A DNA stretch of 32,595 nt. It comes from Curtobacterium sp. MCBA15_008 (GTDB lineage Bacteria; Actinomycetota; Actinomycetes; Actinomycetales; Microbacteriaceae). Numbering within the stretch: the first letter of the stretch is position 1; every line of letters starts with the position of its first letter. Below are positions 25,035 to 32,559 of this stretch, piece after piece. The notes under the pieces are model-generated. The model was not told the origin of the DNA. It saw nothing but the letters and a program-made list of their open reading frames with translations, and searched no databases. The stretch spans positions 1-32,595 of the forward strand of contig NZ_MJGN01000022.1 in the NCBI RefSeq assembly GCF_001865065.1, in the 5' to 3' direction. The position numbers and the translations under genes are program-made.

Positions 25035-25265
25035 TCAGTCCTCGGCCAGGCGGCCCGCGACTGCTTGCCAGATCTCGTCGGCCCGCCACCGCTCTCGTCC
25101 GCCGCTGCCGGCGCGTCCGAGGGACCGCACCCAACCGTGTTCTTCCGCACGGCGGAGCAAGGATGCTTTACGAGTAGCTTCGCGTCGTTGGCACGCTCAA
25201 TTCGATAACTTGGCCCGAAGTCATCACCAGATGGCTTGACGACCGACTTGTTCCCGCCAAGTCAT
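25035..25265 (-). pseudogene. Small frameshifted gene, likely winged-helix/DNA-binding-type remnant
   Basis: From ATG at 25265 the frame reads MTWREQVGRQAIW and then hits TGA (25224-25226). The next frame continues sensibly (LVMTSGQVIELSVPT). The first frame then resumes without any start codon (REATRKASLLRRAEEHGWVRSLG, then ERWRADEIWQAVAGRLAED) to TGA at 25035. Both ends are in the same frame, so two opposite single-base shifts about 50 nt apart would restore one ~77-residue protein. I do not recognise the family; the Trp/Arg-rich helical ending suggests nucleic-acid binding. It begins 24 nt after the HTH gene's stop on the same strand, as an operon partner. A sequencing error or a chance reading are alternatives. 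Confidence 0.45.
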
Positions 25266-25288
25266 TGGCGATTCGTCGAGCAGCAGCG

Positions 25289-25681
25289 CTACCCAAAGCG
25301 CACTTGGGTGGACGCATCGCTCCCCACACCGCGGAGTTTTGCAAGACGTGAACTGATCCCACCCGGTTGTCGGCCGAGGATGCGACCGATCTCGTCCGGC
25401 GTCATACCCGCGTCGGCCATGGCAAGGAGTGCTGACTCGTCGGCAGACTCCCATCGCGCATACGCCTGAGGGTGGTCTTGCCGGATCGCTTCAACAGAGT
25501 AAGCGCGATCGTCAACCTGACCAGAGGCATCGTCGGGGAGCACTACTCGGCTGACGAGCCGAATCGGGTGGCGCGCCATGTCCTCGCCATGATCGGCGAC
25601 GAAGACCAGCTCGTCTCCGTCTATCTCGATCGACGACGCTTCGACGTGTGCGAAGCCTCCCCCGTGCAATTCGATACGCAT
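25289..25681 (-). CDS. HTH-domain protein of unknown function in a lower-GC island
   Basis: A 130-residue protein. The first ~55 residues look beta-rich (MRIELHGGGFAHVEASSIEIDGDELVFVADHGE...). The last ~60 hold a helix-turn-helix: RWESADESALLAMADAGMTPDEIGRILGRQPGGISSRLAKL, in the style of Myb/SANT-like or sigma-4-like helices that end many actinobacterial proteins. Its function is unknown; a DNA-binding regulator is the simplest reading. The start is ATG at 25681 with GGGAGGG about 6 nt upstream; the longer upstream frame is a shadow of tsaE. Codon use is less G/C-biased than in its neighbours, and local GC is 53-63% in the lines I counted, which suggests horizontal acquisition. It sits between tsaE and tsaB. 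Confidence 0.75.
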   Translation of the reverse strand: MRIELHGGGFAHVEASSIEIDGDELVFVADHGEDMARHPIRLVSRVVLPDDASGQVDDRAYSVEAIRQDHPQAYARWESADESALLAMADAGMTPDEIGRILGRQPGGISSRLAKLRGVGSDASTQVRFG

Positions 25682-25704
25682 CCACACCCTCCCGTGCTGC
25701 ATCC

Positions 25705-25733
25705 AACATACTGGCGCTACGGAGGTTCTACAA
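25705..25733 (-). promoter_or_regulatory. Promoter of the HTH gene (TTGTAG-N17-TATGTT)
   Basis: Minus strand: -35 TTGTAG (25728-25733), 17-bp spacer, -10 TATGTT (25705-25710). This would give a leader of about 18 nt containing the ribosome binding site. The -35 overlaps the tsaE stop codon (25728-25730). Unlike most starts here it has both boxes and a leader. Confidence 0.55.
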
Positions 25734-26237
25734 CGAGACGTCGGCCCAGCGGGGACCCGTGCCGGTGACGACCACGCGGCGGGGCTCGTCGGGGACGTCG
25801 TCCGGGTCGAGGTCGTCGTCCGTGGTCGCCTCGGTGCCGGTCGCGCGGATGATCTCGACGTCGAGGACACTGTCGGCGATGCCGTCGACGAACCCGCGCC
25901 CCCACTCGACCACGACGATCGAGGCGTCCCAGTCGAGGTCGAGGTCGTCGAGCTCGACCGGATCCGACAGGCGGTAGGCGTCGACGTGCACCAGGTCCGG
26001 GCCGGCGGTCGTCGGGTGCGTCCGCGCGAGCACGAAGGTGGGGCTCGACACCTGCCCACGGGCTCCGAGCGCCGCGCCGAGGCCGCGCGTCATCGTGGTC
26101 TTGCCGGCGCCGAGCGGCCCGGTGAGCACGACGAGGTCACCGGCGTGCAGGACCGCCGCCAGCCGGGCCCCGAGGGCGCCCATCTCCGCCGTGGTCGCCA
26201 CGGTGGTGTCGAGCAGGATGCGGGACTGCTCGGTCAC
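25728..26237 (-). CDS. tsaE: tRNA t6A biosynthesis ATPase TsaE
   Basis: TsaE is the small P-loop ATPase that cycles the TsaBD complex. The 169-residue protein has the Walker A GPLGAGKTT at about 40-48, the switch region VSSPTFVLARTH, HVDAYRLSDPVELDDLDLD, and VVVEWGRGF, all family hallmarks. The C-terminal ~30 residues are acidic (TEATTDDDLDPDDVPDEP) and longer than usual. The GTG start (26235-26237) overlaps the alr2 TGA as GTGA. Downstream the expected tsaB does not follow directly: a ~730-bp island intervenes. Confidence 0.96.
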   Translation of the reverse strand: MTEQSRILLDTTVATTAEMGALGARLAAVLHAGDLVVLTGPLGAGKTTMTRGLGAALGARGQVSSPTFVLARTHPTTAGPDLVHVDAYRLSDPVELDDLDLDWDASIVVVEWGRGFVDGIADSVLDVEIIRATGTEATTDDDLDPDDVPDEPRRVVVTGTGPRWADVSL

Positions 26238-27397
26238 GGCTGCTCGCCCCGGAGGTACTCGGCGACGTGCCCCTCGACACGGTGGCCTTCGTAGACGCGC
26301 GGCACCCGGGCACCGATCCGGCAGACGATCTCCTCACCGATGGTGCCGAGCGCCTGCCCCCACTCGAGGACGGTCATCTCGTCGTGCTCGCCTGTGCCGA
26401 AGAGCACCACGGCGTCGCCGACCTGCACGTCGTCGTCGCCGACGTCGACCAGGAACTGGTCCATGGCGACCCGGCCGGCGATCGGGTATCGGGTCCCGCC
26501 GATGGCGACCTCGATGCGCCCCTGCGCCAGGCGCGGGACGCCGTCCGCGTAGCCGACGGGCACGAGGGCGAGCGTCGTCTCGGCGAGGGTCCGGTACGTG
26601 TAGTCGTACGAGACGCCGGTGTCGACGGGCACCCGCTTCGTCTTCGCGACCGAGGCCGTCAGCGTCATCACGGGTTCGAGCCCGAGGTCCGACGCCGAGA
26701 CCCCGTCCGCCCCGGGGATGCCGAACAGGTTCGCCCCCATCCGGACCATGTCCTTGCGGAACTCCTTGCGCTCGAGCCCGGCGAGCGAGGCGGCGACGTG
26801 CTCCATCGGCACGTCGAGCCCGAGGTCCTCGGCCTGCTCGACCGCGGCGTCGAACAGCGCCACAGCGGAGGCGTCGTCCTCGTCGGAGGACTCGGCGAGG
26901 TGCGTGTACGCGGCGACGACCTCGATGCGTCCGGCGCGCTGGGCGTCCACGGCGAGCGCGACGAGCGCGGGCCAGGCCCCGAGCGTCGCGCCGTCGCGGT
27001 GCAGCCCGGAGTCGACGCCGAGGTGCACCCGCGCCGGGCGCTGGTCGACGGCGTCGACGACCCGCTGCAGCTCGGCGACGTTCGAGACGCCGAGGTCGAC
27101 CGCGGAGTCGATCGCGTCGCGGAAGTCGAGCGCGGGGTCGTGCTGCCACGTGAACAGGTGCACGTCCTCGCCGACGCCGATCGACCGGAGGCGCAGGGCC
27201 GCGGGGACCGTCAGCACGCCGATCCAGCGGATGCCGGCGTCGACCGCGGCGAGCGCGATCGGTTCGAGACCGTGCCCGTAGGCGTCGGCCTTCATGATCG
27301 CCATGACCTCGACCGGGTCCATCCACTCGCGGACCAGGTCGAGGTTGGCGCGGTAGGCGTCGAGGTCGATCTCGGCCCGGCGCAGCGGCGCGTTCAC
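26234..27397 (-). CDS. Alanine racemase-family PLP enzyme, second copy
   Basis: A fold-type III PLP racemase of 387 residues. The PLP lysine motif is MKADAYGHG (about 35-43), the catalytic tyrosine motif GVSYDYTYRT, and the C-terminal signature GRVAMDQFLVDVGD retains the Asp-Gln of alanine racemases. It ends with GTIGEEIVCRIGARVPRVYEG. The segment that usually reads HLKVDTG reads HLGVDSG, so the lysine carbamylated in some Alr enzymes is absent. VSYDYTY differs from the common VSYGxTY. It could be the housekeeping Alr or a racemase for another amino acid. The GTG start (27395-27397) overlaps the stop of the upstream alr as GTGA. Confidence 0.9.
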   Translation of the reverse strand: MNAPLRRAEIDLDAYRANLDLVREWMDPVEVMAIMKADAYGHGLEPIALAAVDAGIRWIGVLTVPAALRLRSIGVGEDVHLFTWQHDPALDFRDAIDSAVDLGVSNVAELQRVVDAVDQRPARVHLGVDSGLHRDGATLGAWPALVALAVDAQRAGRIEVVAAYTHLAESSDEDDASAVALFDAAVEQAEDLGLDVPMEHVAASLAGLERKEFRKDMVRMGANLFGIPGADGVSASDLGLEPVMTLTASVAKTKRVPVDTGVSYDYTYRTLAETTLALVPVGYADGVPRLAQGRIEVAIGGTRYPIAGRVAMDQFLVDVGDDDVQVGDAVVLFGTGEHDEMTVLEWGQALGTIGEEIVCRIGARVPRVYEGHRVEGHVAEYLRGEQP

Positions 27398-28497
27398 GTC
27401 GTCCTCCGTTCCACGCTGCGGCCGACCCGCGCGACCACCTCGTAGTTGATCGTGCCGACGGCCGCGGCCCAGTCCTCCACCGCGGGGTCGCCGTTCGCCG
27501 GGTCGCCCCAGAGCACGGCCTCGTCGCCGACCTGCACGTCGGCGTCGCCGATGTCGACGTGCATCGCGTTCATCGCCACGCGTCCGACGACCGGGAACGT
27601 GCGGTCCCCGATCCGGACGACGACGCGGTTGCCGAAGTCGCGGTCGAAGCCGTCCGCGTAGCCGAGGCCGATCACCGCGAGCCGGGTGTCCGTCTCGGCG
27701 CGCCAGGTGTAGCCGTAGCTGACGCCCTCGCCCGCGCGCACCGGCACGGTGCGGAGGACCGCGGCCGTGACGCGCATCGCGGGGCGGAGCCCGAGGTCGG
27801 CCGAGGTGCGGTCGGGGAACGGGCTGAGCCCGTACAGTGCGAGCCCGACCCGTGCCAGGTCGTGGCGGGTCTCGGGGACGGCGATGCTCGCGGCGCTGGC
27901 GGCGAGGTGCACCACGTCCGGCACGATGCCGTTCGCGGCGAGGCCGTCGAGCGCCCGCTGCAGAGCGGCGTCCTGGTCGAGGTCGTCGGCACGCGACGCG
28001 TTCGACAGGTGCGACATCAGCCCTTCGACCCGGGTGCGAGCACCGCTCCGGGCGAGTCGGCCCGCGGTGGCGAAGAGCTCCGCCCACTCCGACTCGACCG
28101 CACCGTTGCGGCTGAGGCCCGTGTCGACGCAGATGTGCACGGCGGGGACCTCGGAGTCCGCGGCTGCGGCCAGCTGCGACACGCTCGACACCGCAGGGGT
28201 GACACCGTGTCGGGCCGCACGGCGGAAGTCCTCGTCGGGGGCGTGCAGCCACGCGAGGATGCGGACTCCCTCGTCGATGCCCGCCTGCCGGAGCGCGAGC
28301 GCCTCGTCGATGTCCGCGACGCCGAGCCACTCGGCCCCGGCGTCGACGAACGCCTGCGCGGCCTCGGCTGCGCCGTGGCCGTACCCGTTGGCCTTGACGA
28401 CCGCGATGACGCCGGACGGGGCCACCCGTTCGGCGACCGTCGCGTAGTTGGCGATCAGGGCCTCCCGGTCGACCGTGATGCCGGTGAACGCACTCAA
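27394..28497 (-). CDS. alr: Alanine racemase-family PLP enzyme, first copy
   Basis: A 367-residue fold-type III PLP racemase that interconverts L- and D-alanine for peptidoglycan, if its specificity is canonical. The PLP lysine motif VVKANGYGHGA is near 34-44; VDTGLSRNG, GLMSHLSNAS, HLAASAASI, LYGLSPF and GVSYGYTWRA follow. The usual CMDQ reads AMNA, losing the Asp-Gln pair, and HxKVDTG reads HICVDTG. The start is TTG at 28495-28497, overlapping the acpS TGA as TTGA, with AGGGGA 7 nt upstream; no better start exists. The gene symbol marks the family, as either tandem copy could be the true Alr. Confidence 0.9.
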   Translation of the reverse strand: MSAFTGITVDREALIANYATVAERVAPSGVIAVVKANGYGHGAAEAAQAFVDAGAEWLGVADIDEALALRQAGIDEGVRILAWLHAPDEDFRRAARHGVTPAVSSVSQLAAAADSEVPAVHICVDTGLSRNGAVESEWAELFATAGRLARSGARTRVEGLMSHLSNASRADDLDQDAALQRALDGLAANGIVPDVVHLAASAASIAVPETRHDLARVGLALYGLSPFPDRTSADLGLRPAMRVTAAVLRTVPVRAGEGVSYGYTWRAETDTRLAVIGLGYADGFDRDFGNRVVVRIGDRTFPVVGRVAMNAMHVDIGDADVQVGDEAVLWGDPANGDPAVEDWAAAVGTINYEVVARVGRSVERRTT

Positions 28498-28874
28498 GCC
28501 GAATCCCCTGTTCCTTCCAACACCACGAAGGCCGTGGCGATCCCGCCGTCGTGCGAGAGCGACAGGTGCACCGACCCGACGCCTCGCGTCTCGGCGACCT
28601 GCTGGGCCCCGCGCCGCAGCGTGAGCGACGGGTTCCGCTGGTCGTCGGAGACGACCTCGAGGTCCTGCCAGCTGAGCCCCGCACTCGACCCGAACGCCTT
28701 GATGAGCGCTTCCTTCGCGGCGAAACGCGCCGCGAGCGAGGCGATCGGACGGGGCTCCCCGTCGCGGATCAGCTCCGCCGGCGTGAACAGCCGCGTGCGC
28801 ATCGCCGGCGTGCGGTCGAGCACCAGCTCGAACCGCTCCAGGTCGACGACGTCGACACCGATGCCGATGATCAT
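28494..28874 (-). CDS. acpS: Holo-[acyl-carrier-protein] synthase
   Basis: AcpS transfers 4'-phosphopantetheine from CoA to a serine of acyl carrier protein. The 126-residue product has the family signatures GIGVDVVDLERF (Asp of the Mg site) and ASLAARFAAKEALIKAFG (the WxxKEAxxK-type motif), and HLSLSHDGGIATAFVVLE near the end. The start is ATG at 28874, 6 nt after the glmS stop. It is co-transcribed with glmS and the racemases. Confidence 0.96.
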   Translation of the reverse strand: MIIGIGVDVVDLERFELVLDRTPAMRTRLFTPAELIRDGEPRPIASLAARFAAKEALIKAFGSSAGLSWQDLEVVSDDQRNPSLTLRRGAQQVAETRGVGSVHLSLSHDGGIATAFVVLEGTGDSA

Positions 28875-28880
28875 CGCCGT

Positions 28881-30728
28881 CTACTCGACGGTGACCGACT
28901 TCGCGAGGTTGCGCGGCTGGTCGACGTCGAGGCCCTTGGCCGCGGCGAGCTCCATGCCGAACATGTGCAGCGGCGCCACGGCGAGCAGCGGCTCGAACAG
29001 CGGCGTCGCGAGCGGGATGCGCAGGACCTCGTCGGCGAAGGGCAGCACGGCGGCGTCGCCCTCTTCCGCGATGGCGATCACCCGGGCGCCGCGGGCGCGG
29101 ATCTCCTGGATGTTCGACACCACCTTCGGGTGCAGCGACCGCGGGTCACGCGGGGACGGCACGATCACGAAGACGATCTGCCCGGGCTCGATGAGGGCGA
29201 TCGGCCCGTGCTTGAGCTCACCGGCGGCGAAGCCCTCGGCGTGGATGTACGCGAGCTCCTTGAGCTTCAGCGCACCCTCGAGCGCGATCGGGTACCCGAC
29301 GTGCCGACCGAGGAACAGCACGCTCCGGGTGTCCGCCATCCAGCGGGCGAGGTCCTTGATGCCGGACGCGTCGTCGATGGTCTGCTGGAGCTTCGGGGCG
29401 AGGCCCTCGAGTTCGGCGACCTGCTCGGCGATCTGCTCGGCCGTCAGCGTGCCGCGCAACGTGGCGAGGTGCAGCCCGAGCAGGTAGAGCGCGACGCCCT
29501 GGGCGATGAAGGCCTTCGTCGACGCCACGGCGACCTCGGGGCCGGCGTGCGTGTAGATCACGGCGTCGGACTCACGCGGGATCGTGGCGCCCTGGGTGTT
29601 GCAGATCGACAGCACCTGCGCGCCCTGCTCACGCGCGTACTTGACGGCCATGAGCGTGTCCATGGTCTCGCCGGACTGGCTGATCGAGACGACCAGGGTG
29701 CGCTCGTTCAGCACCGGGTCGCGGTAGCGGAACTCGTGGGCGAGCTCGACCTCGACGGGGATGCGGGCCCACTGCTCGATGGCGTACTTGCCGAGGATGC
29801 CGGCGTAGGCGGCGGTGCCGCAGGCGATCACGATGACGCGGTCGACGGTCGCCAGGCGCTCGGCGATCGGGTCGAGGTCGGTCAGCGTGACGGCGCCGTC
29901 GTGCACACGGCCGAGGATCGTCTTCGCGACGGCCTCGGGCTCCTCGCTGATCTCCTTCGCCATGAAGGAGCTCCAGCCGCCCTTGTCGGCGGCGGAGGCG
30001 TCCCAGTTCACCTCGAACTCGCTCGGCGTGGCCGGGGTGCCGTCGAAGTGGATGACGTCGACGCCGTCGGGGCGGATCGTCGCGATCTCGTCCTGCCCGA
30101 TCGACAGCGCGCGCTGCGTGTAGGCGACGAATGCGGCGACGTCCGAGCCCATGAAGTTCTCACCGTCGCCGAGCCCGACCACCAGGGGCGAGTTGCGACG
30201 GGCGCCGACGACGACGCCGGGCTGGTCGGCGTGCACGACGAGGAGCGTGAAGGCGCCCTCGAGCCGCTGCACGGCCTGCTGCATGGCGGAGGTCAGGTCA
30301 CCGGTCTCGCGGAACGCGCGGGCGACGAGGTGCGCTGCGACCTCGGAGTCGGTCTCGCTGAGGAACTCGACGCCCTCGGCCTGCAGCTCGGCGCGGAGCT
30401 CCGAGAAGTTCTCGATGATGCCGTTGTGGATGAGCGCGAGCTTGCCGCCGTCGGCCAGGTGCGGGTGCGCGTTGCCGTCGGTCGGGCCACCGTGGGTCGC
30501 CCAGCGGGTGTGGCCGATGCCGGTGCCGCCGTCGGCGATCGGGTGCGACTCGAGCTCGTCGACCAGGGCCTGGAGCTTGCCCGCCTTCTTGGCGGAGGCG
30601 AGTTCCTGCGAGCCGTCGACCACGGCGATGCCCGCCGAGTCGTAGCCGCGGTACTCGAGACGACGAAGACCACCGAGGAGCACGTCCTGGCTGCTGTTGC
30701 TGCCGACGTAGCCGACGATTCCACACAT
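28881..30728 (-). CDS. glmS: Glutamine-fructose-6-phosphate aminotransferase (isomerising)
   Basis: GlmS makes glucosamine-6-phosphate from fructose-6-phosphate and glutamine, the entry to peptidoglycan amino sugars. The 615-residue protein starts MCGIVGYVG, with Cys2 the N-terminal nucleophile. It has the Ntn-hydrolase domain (LRRLEYRGYDSAGIA, GHTRWATHGGPTDGNAHPH), two SIS domains (ACGTAAYAG, VVSISQSGETMDT; FLGRHVGYPIALEGALKLKE), and the C-terminal end AKSVTVE. The start is ATG at 30728; TAGGAT 7 nt upstream fits a leaderless transcript. A longer upstream frame is rejected because Cys must be residue 2. No glmS ribozyme-like leader is possible if leaderless. Confidence 0.98.
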   Translation of the reverse strand: MCGIVGYVGSNSSQDVLLGGLRRLEYRGYDSAGIAVVDGSQELASAKKAGKLQALVDELESHPIADGGTGIGHTRWATHGGPTDGNAHPHLADGGKLALIHNGIIENFSELRAELQAEGVEFLSETDSEVAAHLVARAFRETGDLTSAMQQAVQRLEGAFTLLVVHADQPGVVVGARRNSPLVVGLGDGENFMGSDVAAFVAYTQRALSIGQDEIATIRPDGVDVIHFDGTPATPSEFEVNWDASAADKGGWSSFMAKEISEEPEAVAKTILGRVHDGAVTLTDLDPIAERLATVDRVIVIACGTAAYAGILGKYAIEQWARIPVEVELAHEFRYRDPVLNERTLVVSISQSGETMDTLMAVKYAREQGAQVLSICNTQGATIPRESDAVIYTHAGPEVAVASTKAFIAQGVALYLLGLHLATLRGTLTAEQIAEQVAELEGLAPKLQQTIDDASGIKDLARWMADTRSVLFLGRHVGYPIALEGALKLKELAYIHAEGFAAGELKHGPIALIEPGQIVFVIVPSPRDPRSLHPKVVSNIQEIRARGARVIAIAEEGDAAVLPFADEVLRIPLATPLFEPLLAVAPLHMFGMELAAAKGLDVDQPRNLAKSVTVE

Positions 30729-30735
30729 GGGGACG

Positions 30736-30741
30736 ATCCTA
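30736..30741 (-). promoter_or_regulatory. -10 element (TAGGAT) for the glmS operon
   Basis: Minus-strand TAGGAT ends 7 nt before the glmS ATG. Confidence 0.55.
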
Positions 30742-30853
30742 CGGTCTGCCTGGGCACCGACCCTGCGAGGTGTCCGGATCGATACACACTGGCCGGTCTC
30801 ATCGATTCTGCCCCAGTCTGACATCAACGACAGACACGGTCAGAAGTCGTGAG

Positions 30854-32041
30854 ATGCACGCCGAGTTGAACCCCTACGCTCCCGGTGCCGGTCTGCGGCC
30901 GCCAGCCCTCGTCGGCCGCGGCGCGGAGGTGGACGCGTTCGATCTCCTCGTCGCTCGGTCCCGGCGCGGCATGGTCTCGCGCAGCCTGGTTCTCCACGGC
31001 CGGCGCGGCGTCGGGAAGGCCGTGCTCCTCAACCAGTTCCGCGCTCAGGCCGACAGCGCCGGCTGGCTCGTCGTCGACGTCGAGGGGCAGTCGTCGGACT
31101 CCGGTCAGGAGATCACCCGCAGACGGTTGTCGCGCGAACTGGCACTCGCCTCGCGCCGTCTGCAGCGCGGCGCCGCCGTGAGCAGCGCGGTCCGCCGAGC
31201 ACTCGGGACCGTGAAGTCGTTCGGCGCCCAGTTCGGCGGACTCGGGTTGAGCGTGGAGATCGAACCGTCCACGGGTCGGGCGGACTCAGGCGTCGTCGAG
31301 ATCGATCTCGAAGAGCTCGTCGAAGACCTCGCGCCCGCACTCACGGAGCAGCAGCGCACCCTCGCGCTGTTCGTCGACGAACTGCAGGACCTCGGACCCG
31401 AGATGCTCGGTGCGCTGCTCTCGGTCCAGCACCGAGCGGGACAGCGCAACTGGCCGTTCCTCATCGTCGGCGCGGGCCTGCCCAGTGTTCCGGCGACGCT
31501 CACGGCCGCGAAGTCGTACGCGGAACGGCTGTTCGAGTACCGGGAGATCGGCTCCCTCCCCTCCGGCGCCGCCGCAGAGGCACTCGTCCTGCCCGCAGAA
31601 CGATCAGGCGTGACGTTCGACCGGCCTGCGCTCGACCTCCTCATCGACACCTCGGGCGGGTACCCGTACTTCCTGCAGACGTACGGCTCCGCTGCTTGGG
31701 ACCTCGCGGAGGACCGACGGATCACCGAAGCGGACGCGGTCGCCGCGATCGATCGCGGGAACGCCGAACTCGACAGCGGGTTCTTCCCCGGCCGGTGGGC
31801 AGCAGCCACGCCGGCCGAGCGTCAGTACCTCGTGGCGATGGCGGAGGACCTCGACGAGGAGTCATCGACCGGCGTCGTCGCGGGCCAGCTCGGAGTCCCG
31901 GCGAAGGCGACGAGCCAGGCTCGGCACAACCTCATCAGGAAAGGGATCGTCTACGCGCCACAGCGCGGTCGGATCGCCTTCACGGTTCCGCACATGCGTG
32001 ACTTCGTCCGACGTCAGGCGGATCTCGACCTCCTGGACTAG
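30854..32041 (+). CDS. AAA/STAND-type ATP-binding protein
   Basis: A 395-residue P-loop protein, unknown role. PALVGRGAEVDAFDLLV opens the ATPase core; the Walker A is HGRRGVGKA (about 48-56), in which the usual Thr/Ser after Lys55 is Ala56. Walker B is LALFVDELQDL (Asp175, Glu176), followed by sensor-like FLIVGAGLPSVP. A lid follows (SGGYPYFLQTYGSAAWDLA), and the C-terminal ~80 residues look like a winged helix (SSTGVVAGQLGVPAKATSQARHNLIRKGIVYAPQRGRIAFTVP). Similar proteins occur singly in actinobacteria. The start is ATG at 30854; the frame is open further upstream but lacks a better start. It is divergent from glmS. Its TAG stop forms part of the next gene's -10. Confidence 0.85.
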   Translation: MHAELNPYAPGAGLRPPALVGRGAEVDAFDLLVARSRRGMVSRSLVLHGRRGVGKAVLLNQFRAQADSAGWLVVDVEGQSSDSGQEITRRRLSRELALASRRLQRGAAVSSAVRRALGTVKSFGAQFGGLGLSVEIEPSTGRADSGVVEIDLEELVEDLAPALTEQQRTLALFVDELQDLGPEMLGALLSVQHRAGQRNWPFLIVGAGLPSVPATLTAAKSYAERLFEYREIGSLPSGAAAEALVLPAERSGVTFDRPALDLLIDTSGGYPYFLQTYGSAAWDLAEDRRITEADAVAAIDRGNAELDSGFFPGRWAAATPAERQYLVAMAEDLDEESSTGVVAGQLGVPAKATSQARHNLIRKGIVYAPQRGRIAFTVPHMRDFVRRQADLDLLD

Positions 32042-32044
32042 CGT
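32039..32044 (+). promoter_or_regulatory. -10 element (TAGCGT) for the peroxidase gene, overlapping a stop codon
   Basis: TAGCGT ends 7 nt before the ATG at 32052, and its TAG is the stop codon of the ATPase gene. Confidence 0.5.
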
Positions 32045-32051
32045 CCAGCGC

Positions 32052-32537
32052 ATGGGACGCTTCGACGACATCGCCATCACCACACTGCACGGCGAGGACA
32101 CCACGTTCGGCGCCTACGCGGACAAGGCGGTGCTGGTCGTGAACGTCGCGTCGCGGTGCGGTCTGGCGCCGCAGTACGAGCAGCTCGAAGCCCTGCAGAA
32201 GGAGTACGGCCCCCGCGGCTTCACGGTGCTCGGCTTCCCCAGCAACCAGTTCCTGCAGGAACTCGGCTCGTCCGAGGCGATCGACGAGTACTGCTCCACC
32301 ACCTGGGGCGTCACCTTCCCGATGTCCGAGAAGGTGAAGGTCAACGGCAAGGGCGCGCACCCGCTCTACCAGGCCCTCAAGGAGACCCCGGACGCCGACG
32401 GCAAGGCGGGTCGCGTCTCGTGGAACTTCGAGAAGTTCCTCGTCGCCCCGGACGGCACCGTCTCGCGCTTCCGTCCGACCACGAAGCCGGATGCTCCGCA
32501 GGTCATCGCCGCCATCGAGGCGGCTCTCCCCGCCTGA
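32052..32537 (+). CDS. Glutathione peroxidase-family (probably thioredoxin-dependent) peroxidase
   Basis: A 161-residue peroxidase that reduces hydroperoxides. The peroxidatic cysteine is Cys36 in NVASRCGLAPQY, a plain cysteine codon (no selenocysteine). Gln66 in GFPSNQF and Trp124 in SWNFEKF complete the catalytic set. The position often occupied by a second cysteine in FPCNQF is serine here (Ser64). Cys81 (EYCSTTWGVTFP) is placed like the resolving cysteine of thioredoxin-dependent members. The start is ATG at 32052, leaderless by its -10 spacing. A small hairpin follows at 32543. Confidence 0.95.
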   Translation: MGRFDDIAITTLHGEDTTFGAYADKAVLVVNVASRCGLAPQYEQLEALQKEYGPRGFTVLGFPSNQFLQELGSSEAIDEYCSTTWGVTFPMSEKVKVNGKGAHPLYQALKETPDADGKAGRVSWNFEKFLVAPDGTVSRFRPTTKPDAPQVIAAIEAALPA

Positions 32538-32542
32538 CGCGT

Positions 32543-32559
32543 CGCGTCCTGCGGACGCG
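32543..32559 (+). terminator. Short hairpin after the peroxidase gene
   Basis: A 7-bp stem CGCGTCC/GGACGCG with a 3-nt loop just after the stop. A second partial hairpin (GCACCG/CGGTGC) follows towards the window end. There is no U-tract, so function is uncertain. Confidence 0.45.

Noticed and set aside
25180..25235. Programmed ribosomal frameshifting in the small gene of the island
   Set aside because: No slippery heptamer or downstream pseudoknot is evident, and two opposite shifts would be needed, so mutation or sequence error is simpler.
25682..26059. Upstream extension of the HTH gene into tsaE
   Set aside because: The extension is Ser/Thr/Arg/Pro-rich shadow of tsaE. A promoter, ribosome binding site and ATG at 25681 give a better start.
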